NCBI RefSeq assembly: GCF_000814475.1
Contig: NZ_JSVC01000003.1
Coordinates: forward strand, 1 to 64,000
DNA length: 64,000 nucleotides
From: Flavihumibacter solisilvae
GTDB taxonomy: Bacteria; Bacteroidota; Bacteroidia; Chitinophagales; Chitinophagaceae
Direction: 5' to 3'
Below are positions 59,768 to 64,000 of the stretch, in pieces. Each line of letters opens with the position of its first letter. Positions within the stretch are counted from its first letter, which is position 1. The notes under the pieces were generated by a model. That model ran no database searches. It saw only the letters and a list, made by a program, of their open reading frames with translations, and was not told the origin of the DNA. The translations under genes and the position numbers were made by a program.

Positions 59768-60787
59768 TTACGAGCCGGATACCAAAGGCATCACCTTTTT
59801 CCCGATCAATTCAATCGAACTCATCAGTTGCTGATGACTCAGTCCGGCGTTATCCATCTGGAACGTAAACCGGTCAATTCCACCCAGCGCTTCACTATGC
59901 CGCAGTAATTTCTCGGCCACGCGCTCCGGTCCACCTACTACCAGCACGCCCTGCGGACCTGCCTGTGAATCAAAATGACTTCTTGTTACCGGTGGCCATC
60001 CCCGTTCACGTCCAAGCTTCGTCCACAATTCCGCATAGCCAGGGTAGTATTCTTCAATGGCCTTCTCATCAGTCGAAGCAACAAAACCAGGTGAGTGCAA
60101 CCCCACTTTCAATTCCGCAGGCGAAAAGCCTGCCTTAGCGCCGGCCTCCCTGTACATATCGATCAGTGGGCGGAACCGCGCAGTATTTCCCCCGATGATT
60201 GCCACCATTAATGGCAATCCCAAACGGCCGGCACGCACAAATGATTCCGGCGTACCACCCACTCCCAGCCAAACGGGCAATTTACTTTGCAGCGCCCGCG
60301 GGTAAACGGGCAGATTGTTTAAAGCCGGGCGAAACTTCCCTGACCAGGTCACAAACTCGTTGTCCCGGATCTTCAGTAACAGTTCCAGCTTCTCCTTAAA
60401 AAGCGCGTCATAGTCGTCGAGGTTAAAACCGAACAGCGGGTATGCTTCAATGGATGAACCACGACCCACCACCATTTCTGCCCGCCCTTTGGAAACCAGG
60501 TCAAGCGTGGCAAAATCCTGGTATACACGCACCGGGTCGGCAGTGCTGAGCACACTCACGGCACTCGTCAGTCGTATTCGTTTTGTACGGCCGGCAACAG
60601 CGGCCAGTATTACAGCGGTGGAAGAGTCGAGGAATGCCTTCTTGTGATGTTCTCCGATCCCGAATACATCCAGGCCAACCTCGTCGGCATGTACGATCCG
60701 GTCCATCAATTGTTCCATGGCATCCACGCTGCTCAATGTCTTGTTTCCATACATCGCTGATGCGAAGCTGTCTATTCCAATTTCCAT
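59768..60787 (-). CDS. LLM-class flavin-dependent oxidoreductase (luciferase-like)
   Basis: A 339-residue TIM-barrel flavin oxidoreductase of the bacterial luciferase-like superfamily. Typical stretches are MEIGIDSFASAMYGNKTLSS, VGLDVFGIGEHHKKAFLDSS near residue 45, VLSTADPVRVYQDFATLDLV near 95, GRAEMVVGRGSSIEAYPLFG near 118, and PVWLGVGGTPESFVRAGRLG near 185. It uses FMN (or F420 in other phyla) to oxidise an unknown compound. An upstream ATG at 60814 would add nine residues; the ATG at 60787 matches the family start. An inverted repeat lies in the upstream region. Confidence 0.92.
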   Translation of the reverse strand: MEIGIDSFASAMYGNKTLSSVDAMEQLMDRIVHADEVGLDVFGIGEHHKKAFLDSSTAVILAAVAGRTKRIRLTSAVSVLSTADPVRVYQDFATLDLVSKGRAEMVVGRGSSIEAYPLFGFNLDDYDALFKEKLELLLKIRDNEFVTWSGKFRPALNNLPVYPRALQSKLPVWLGVGGTPESFVRAGRLGLPLMVAIIGGNTARFRPLIDMYREAGAKAGFSPAELKVGLHSPGFVASTDEKAIEEYYPGYAELWTKLGRERGWPPVTRSHFDSQAGPQGVLVVGGPERVAEKLLRHSEALGGIDRFTFQMDNAGLSHQQLMSSIELIGKKVMPLVSGS

Positions 60788-60825
60788 GGAATTATTAATG
60801 CTTGTCCCCTGCATATGGTTCAGTC

Positions 60826-60844
60826 ATGTCACTAAAAATGACAT
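60826..60844. promoter_or_regulatory. Inverted repeat between divergent genes
   Basis: ATGTCA-N7-TGACAT is a perfect 6-bp inverted repeat lying between the luciferase-like gene (minus) and the carboxypeptidase-domain lipoprotein gene (plus). It could be an operator for either gene; spacing of one helical turn between half-site centres fits a dimeric repressor. Confidence 0.4.
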
Positions 60845-60930
60845 TAACAGGAATTTAATTATCACCGGTAAGGGGGTGCTCTTGCATTCCTACCGAATTC
60901 TTATTTCTTTTGTACCACAACCTTAGCACT

Positions 60931-62688
60931 ATGAGAAAAAGCACCCTTTCCTGGGCATTCCTGCTTTTATTTCCCGTATTCGCATATATCGCCTGCCAGA
61001 AAGATTACCGCCCCGGCTTCCCGCTCAACCCAACAGATCCGACATCAGAAAAAGTGACCGCCAGCATTTCCGGCCGTGTCTTCAACGAACGCCAGGAACC
61101 TGTAGAAGGTGCACGGGTCACCGCCGGGAACAGCACTGTCAACACAGACTATAATGGTTACTTCAGTCTCGAAAATGTAACTGTCGCAGCAGACGCAGCA
61201 TATATCAAAGTGCAGATGCAAGGGTACTTCCCGGGCTCCCGTACCATTATGGCGCAGGAAGACGGCGCACATTATATCCAGGTAGAACTCATTCCCACAA
61301 CCAAATCCGCAGAATTCGCGGCAGCTACCGGCGGTACGGTTTCTTTCCCCAATGGCGGCAGTGCAAACTTCCCTGCCAACGCCATTGTCCGCCAGGCTGA
61401 TGGCAGCGCATATACCGGCAGGGTAGAACTGAGCCAGTCCTTCATTGACCCAACGTCCGAAGGCTTCACCAGCAGGATGCCCGGCGACATGAAAGGCATC
61501 TCAACCGGCAACGACATGCGTGCCCTGAAATCATTCGGCATAATGGCCATCCAGATGCGCGGCGAATCAGGCGAACTGCTGCAGGTAGCCCCGGGCAAAA
61601 AGGTCGACATGCACTTTCCCATTCCCGCAGCGCTGAACGCCAGTGCCCCGGCAAACATTCAGCTCTGGTCCTTCGACGAGGAAAAGGGACTGTGGCGGGA
61701 AGAAGGCAGCGCAACCAAATCCGGATCCGAATACATTGGCCAGGTAAGCCATTTCTCTTTCTGGGGTGCCACTTCGCCGATAGATTTCACCGAGATCGAA
61801 TTTGTGATTAAAAGCCCGGCAGGACAGCCCCAGGCGAACCTGTACGTAGAGATCAAAAATAAATCTGACTATACCAAGGCATTCAGTTTTTCAGATGCGG
61901 AGGGCAGGGTAAAAGGATGGGTCCCCGTAAACCAGGCACTTCAACTGCTGATTAACGACAGGTGCGGTACCTATAGCCATATGCAGGACCTGGGGCCATA
62001 TACTTCTCCCGTCGACCTGGGTACCATCACGCTGGATGCCAGCGCCACAACGGGGTATTCCATCAGTACTACCGTTACTGACTGTGCCGAACAACCGATT
62101 ACCAATGGTTACCTGAACGTTTTGTTCCGTTACGATAACCATCGGTTCGCACTGAACGGTCAGCCGATGAACATTACCTTCCAGGGCTGCGACAACCAGC
62201 CCGACAGTGCACAAATCACTTTGTATGATGCGGAGCAGGACATCTACGTTACAAAATGGGCCTGGCTCCAACCTGGCAGTAATGACCTTGGTGTGCTGCA
62301 GCTTTGTGAAGGGCAACAGGCCGAGTTTTTCAAGATTGAGATCGGGCCAAAGAAGTTCGAATACCTTTCGCCTGGTGACATGGTGTTTATTGATGTTAAA
62401 ACCGACATTACCCTAAATGGCTACCGGTCTACAGAATATGGAGGCGCCAGCCTGCTCTTCCTGTCGAAAGCCGGCGGCCAGCCTTATACTACCCCACTGA
62501 AGGAATTCAAAATTGTAGCCGGTGGTGATGCCAACTATTCTTCAAATGCAAATGGCACTGTGAATATTACGAAGAATGGCCAGGCCGGTGAGTTTGTGGA
62601 AGGTACTTTCAGCAGCCAGGTGTATGACTCGCTGACCAATACAGCAAATATTCCCATGACCGGCAGCTTCAGGAAGAAGCGGAAATAG
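60931..62688 (+). CDS. Lipoprotein with carboxypeptidase-regulatory-like domain
   Basis: A 585-residue lipoprotein (signal peptide ending in lipobox YIAC near residue 22). Residues of about 45-125 form a carboxypeptidase-regulatory-like beta domain (ISGRVFNERQEPVEGARVTA; NYNGYF-like turn as TDYNGYFSLENVTV). The rest is beta-rich with about four immunoglobulin-like parts, including GGTVSFPNGGSANFPANAIV near 140 and SHFSFWGATSPIDFTEIEFV near 285. No enzyme motif is seen. It probably lies at the cell surface. It ends convergently 12 bases from the glycosylase gene. Confidence 0.85.
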   Translation: MRKSTLSWAFLLLFPVFAYIACQKDYRPGFPLNPTDPTSEKVTASISGRVFNERQEPVEGARVTAGNSTVNTDYNGYFSLENVTVAADAAYIKVQMQGYFPGSRTIMAQEDGAHYIQVELIPTTKSAEFAAATGGTVSFPNGGSANFPANAIVRQADGSAYTGRVELSQSFIDPTSEGFTSRMPGDMKGISTGNDMRALKSFGIMAIQMRGESGELLQVAPGKKVDMHFPIPAALNASAPANIQLWSFDEEKGLWREEGSATKSGSEYIGQVSHFSFWGATSPIDFTEIEFVIKSPAGQPQANLYVEIKNKSDYTKAFSFSDAEGRVKGWVPVNQALQLLINDRCGTYSHMQDLGPYTSPVDLGTITLDASATTGYSISTTVTDCAEQPITNGYLNVLFRYDNHRFALNGQPMNITFQGCDNQPDSAQITLYDAEQDIYVTKWAWLQPGSNDLGVLQLCEGQQAEFFKIEIGPKKFEYLSPGDMVFIDVKTDITLNGYRSTEYGGASLLFLSKAGGQPYTTPLKEFKIVAGGDANYSSNANGTVNITKNGQAGEFVEGTFSSQVYDSLTNTANIPMTGSFRKKRK

Positions 62689-62700
62689 TTTGTCAGCTTC

Positions 62701-63252
62701 TTATTGCTTCGTCCACATGGGTTTTTGTTTTAAAACATCCTTGTGGACGGGGCAGTTTTCAGTATGAGCCCCACGTAAGTAACCAATACTCTGTAAAAAC
62801 TCGTTTACGATTTCGCCACCTGTAAAGCGGAAGGTTTTTTTGAACAACTTAACCCATTCTTCTTTTGTTTTGGGGTGATGGTGTTCCAGCCATTTTTCAA
62901 AAGAACCAAACTCCTTTTGCAAAGAAAGAATGGCTTTAGCGTTTTCTATCGCGGCATTTACTTTTAATCGGTTGCGGATGATCCCGGCATCAGCTAAAAG
63001 CCGTGCCCGGTCTTCTTCGGTATAGGCTGCCACCTTTTTGATATTGAAGTTGTGATAAGCTTTGCGAAATGATTTTTCTTTCTTCAGGATGGTTTCCCAG
63101 CTTAGTCCTGCCTGGTTAATTTCCAGCACAAGGCGGCAAAACAATTCATTGTCATCGTGAATCGGGAAGCCGTAAAGTTTGTCGTGGTAGTTTTTATGCA
63201 GCGATTTTCTTTCTTCCGGCTGCATTGTTTCTATAGCTGCGCAATAACTCAT
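62701..63252 (-). CDS. tag: DNA-3-methyladenine glycosylase I
   Basis: A 183-residue base-excision enzyme that removes 3-methyladenine from alkylated DNA. The zinc ligands fit: Cys4 in MSYCAA, a histidine in HKNYHDKLYGFPIHDDNELF, and the C-terminal pair in GAHTENCPVHKD. The catalytic core is in LVLEINQAGLSWETILKKEK near residue 55 and GIIRNRLKVNAAIENAKAIL near residue 92. The ATG at 63252 is preferred: it yields the family N-terminus and lies 3 bases after a TAnnTTTG promoter box; a longer frame from 63303 has no homology. Confidence 0.93.
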   Translation of the reverse strand: MSYCAAIETMQPEERKSLHKNYHDKLYGFPIHDDNELFCRLVLEINQAGLSWETILKKEKSFRKAYHNFNIKKVAAYTEEDRARLLADAGIIRNRLKVNAAIENAKAILSLQKEFGSFEKWLEHHHPKTKEEWVKLFKKTFRFTGGEIVNEFLQSIGYLRGAHTENCPVHKDVLKQKPMWTKQ

Positions 63253-63255
63253 CGT

Positions 63256-63263
63256 CAAATGTA
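63256..63263 (-). promoter_or_regulatory. Promoter -7 box abutting the glycosylase start
   Basis: On the minus strand TACATTTG lies 3 bases before the ATG at 63252 and matches the Bacteroidota -7 consensus. It supports that start codon and suggests an almost leaderless transcript. Confidence 0.45.
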
Positions 63264-63353
63264 CCTGAATTTTCTGCTGGTAGCGACCAAGTGAAATCTC
63301 CAATCCCCACCATAAAAATTATTTCCTTATTTTAGGTCACCAACTAACTGCGA

Positions 63354-63950
63354 TTGCTCCACAACGATGCCAACAAGTACGAAGAGGCTCAGCTATTATC
63401 ATTATTGGCTGATGACAGTGAATATGCATTCCAATTAATATATGACCGCCACCGCAGCCGCATTTACCAGGTCTCCCTTCGATACCTCAAGTCGCCGATC
63501 CTCGCGCAGGAAGTAGTGCAGGACGTATTCCTGAAACTATGGTTCAACCGGAAGAACCTGAAGACAGACCAACCTGTGGAAGCCTGGCTCTACCAGGTCA
63601 CCAAAAACAACCTGCTCAACAGGCTGCGTAAAATTGCAAACGAGTGGAAAGCAATGAAGGGCCTCGGACTCATTGCCGAAACCTCCATCAACAATACAGA
63701 AGCCATCTGCCAGGAAGCCCAGTACGACGAACTTTTGCAGGCTGCCATTGCGCAACTGCCTGACCAGCAGCAGAAAGTTTTCACCCTCGCCCGGCAGGAA
63801 CAGCTCACCTATAACGATATCGCCCAAAGACTGAACATTTCTCCGCTTACGGTCAAAACGCATATGTCCAGGGCGCTGGACTCCATAAAAGTGTACCTGT
63901 CAGCACACGGCATCATCATTCCTGCCGCCCTGTTCATCATCCTGAAATAA
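63354..63950 (+). CDS. ECF RNA polymerase sigma factor, second copy
   Basis: A 198-residue ECF sigma factor. Region 2 is visible in FQLIYDRHRSRIYQVSLRYL and PILAQEVVQDVFLKLWFNRK (residues of about 27-63), and region 4 in LTYNDIAQRLNISPLTVKTH near residue 158. A hydrophobic C-terminus follows (GIIIPAALFIILK) as in the sigma at 25700. The best start is TTG at 63354; the only nearby ATG is out of frame. Its partners, probably FecR and SusC genes, would lie beyond the window edge. Confidence 0.88.
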   Translation: MLHNDANKYEEAQLLSLLADDSEYAFQLIYDRHRSRIYQVSLRYLKSPILAQEVVQDVFLKLWFNRKNLKTDQPVEAWLYQVTKNNLLNRLRKIANEWKAMKGLGLIAETSINNTEAICQEAQYDELLQAAIAQLPDQQQKVFTLARQEQLTYNDIAQRLNISPLTVKTHMSRALDSIKVYLSAHGIIIPAALFIILK

Positions 63951-64000
63951 TTTTTTCCATCACTGTACTCCGACCCATCCACTCGCGTGTATAAACTATT

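Noticed and set aside
1-64000. Integrated mobile element, prophage, tRNA gene or CRISPR locus
   Set aside because: No transposase, integrase, phage structural gene, terminal inverted repeats, tRNA cloverleaf or repeat-spacer array was recognised on either strand by reading; a tRNAscan and IS search would settle this.

Overview
The window is a chromosomal piece of a Bacteroidota bacterium, most likely from the Chitinophagaceae/Chitinophagales. The evidence is a SusC/SusD pair with FecI-type sigma and FecR anti-sigma factors, a protein ending in a type-B gliding-motility/type 9 secretion sorting domain, a short NuoG without the molybdopterin domain, TonB proteins with the N-terminus typical of that group, -7 promoter boxes of the form TAnnTTTG, and weak ribosome binding sites. 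No tRNA, rRNA, CRISPR array, insertion sequence or prophage was recognised. Most of it is ordinary core and saprophytic metabolism, and no clearly new large defence or mobile system was found.

Layout. 1-11862 is the complex I operon from the 3' part of nuoD to nuoN, with a small secreted NTF2-like gene between nuoE and nuoF and AT-rich repeats in several spacers; it ends at a strong terminator. 12057-16567 holds a membrane-anchored unknown, a MacB/FtsX-type ABC permease and a large secreted protein with seven propeller-like repeats. 16798-19365 (minus) is a secreted metzincin-type protease. 19660-22750 is an ExbB-ExbD-ExbD-TonB energy-transduction operon. 22925-36589 looks like a polysaccharide utilisation locus: GH3, DUF2255, ECF sigma, FecR, SusC, SusD and a 1311-residue GH43-GH95 fusion enzyme.

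36595-46139 carries a bestrophin, a response regulator with a multi-PAS histidine kinase, a second TonB paralogue, mnmE, a glycoamylase-like (GH144-type) secreted enzyme, an SMR exporter and a Crp/Fnr regulator. 46204-50679 is an AraC-type regulator followed by a same-strand set (Cys-nucleophile hydrolase, cyclophilin-like protein, zinc alcohol dehydrogenase, cupin, hexapeptide acetyltransferase) that looks like a detoxification or redox-stress unit. 50672-54600 holds a PQQ-type sugar dehydrogenase with its cytochrome c, a DUF1254/1214 lipoprotein, DUF3606 and an ABM-fold protein. 54611-60814 is mostly minus strand: an OsmC-ferredoxin fusion, a hydrolase, a methyltransferase, a DUF4349 lipoprotein, a probable HigBA-like toxin-antitoxin pair with a palindromic operator, two GNAT acetyltransferases and a luciferase-like oxidoreductase. 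The window closes with a large lipoprotein, a DNA-3-methyladenine glycosylase and a second ECF sigma factor.

How the parts connect. Complex I and the ExbB/ExbD/TonB unit set up and spend the proton motive force. The TonB proteins would energise SusC-type import of oligosaccharides released by the surface and periplasmic glycosidases, and the sigma/FecR pair would switch this locus on in response to the transported ligand. Most starts were chosen at the ATG giving a clean signal peptide or family-typical N-terminus, because several longer open frames begin at TTG codons lying inside intergenic repeats.
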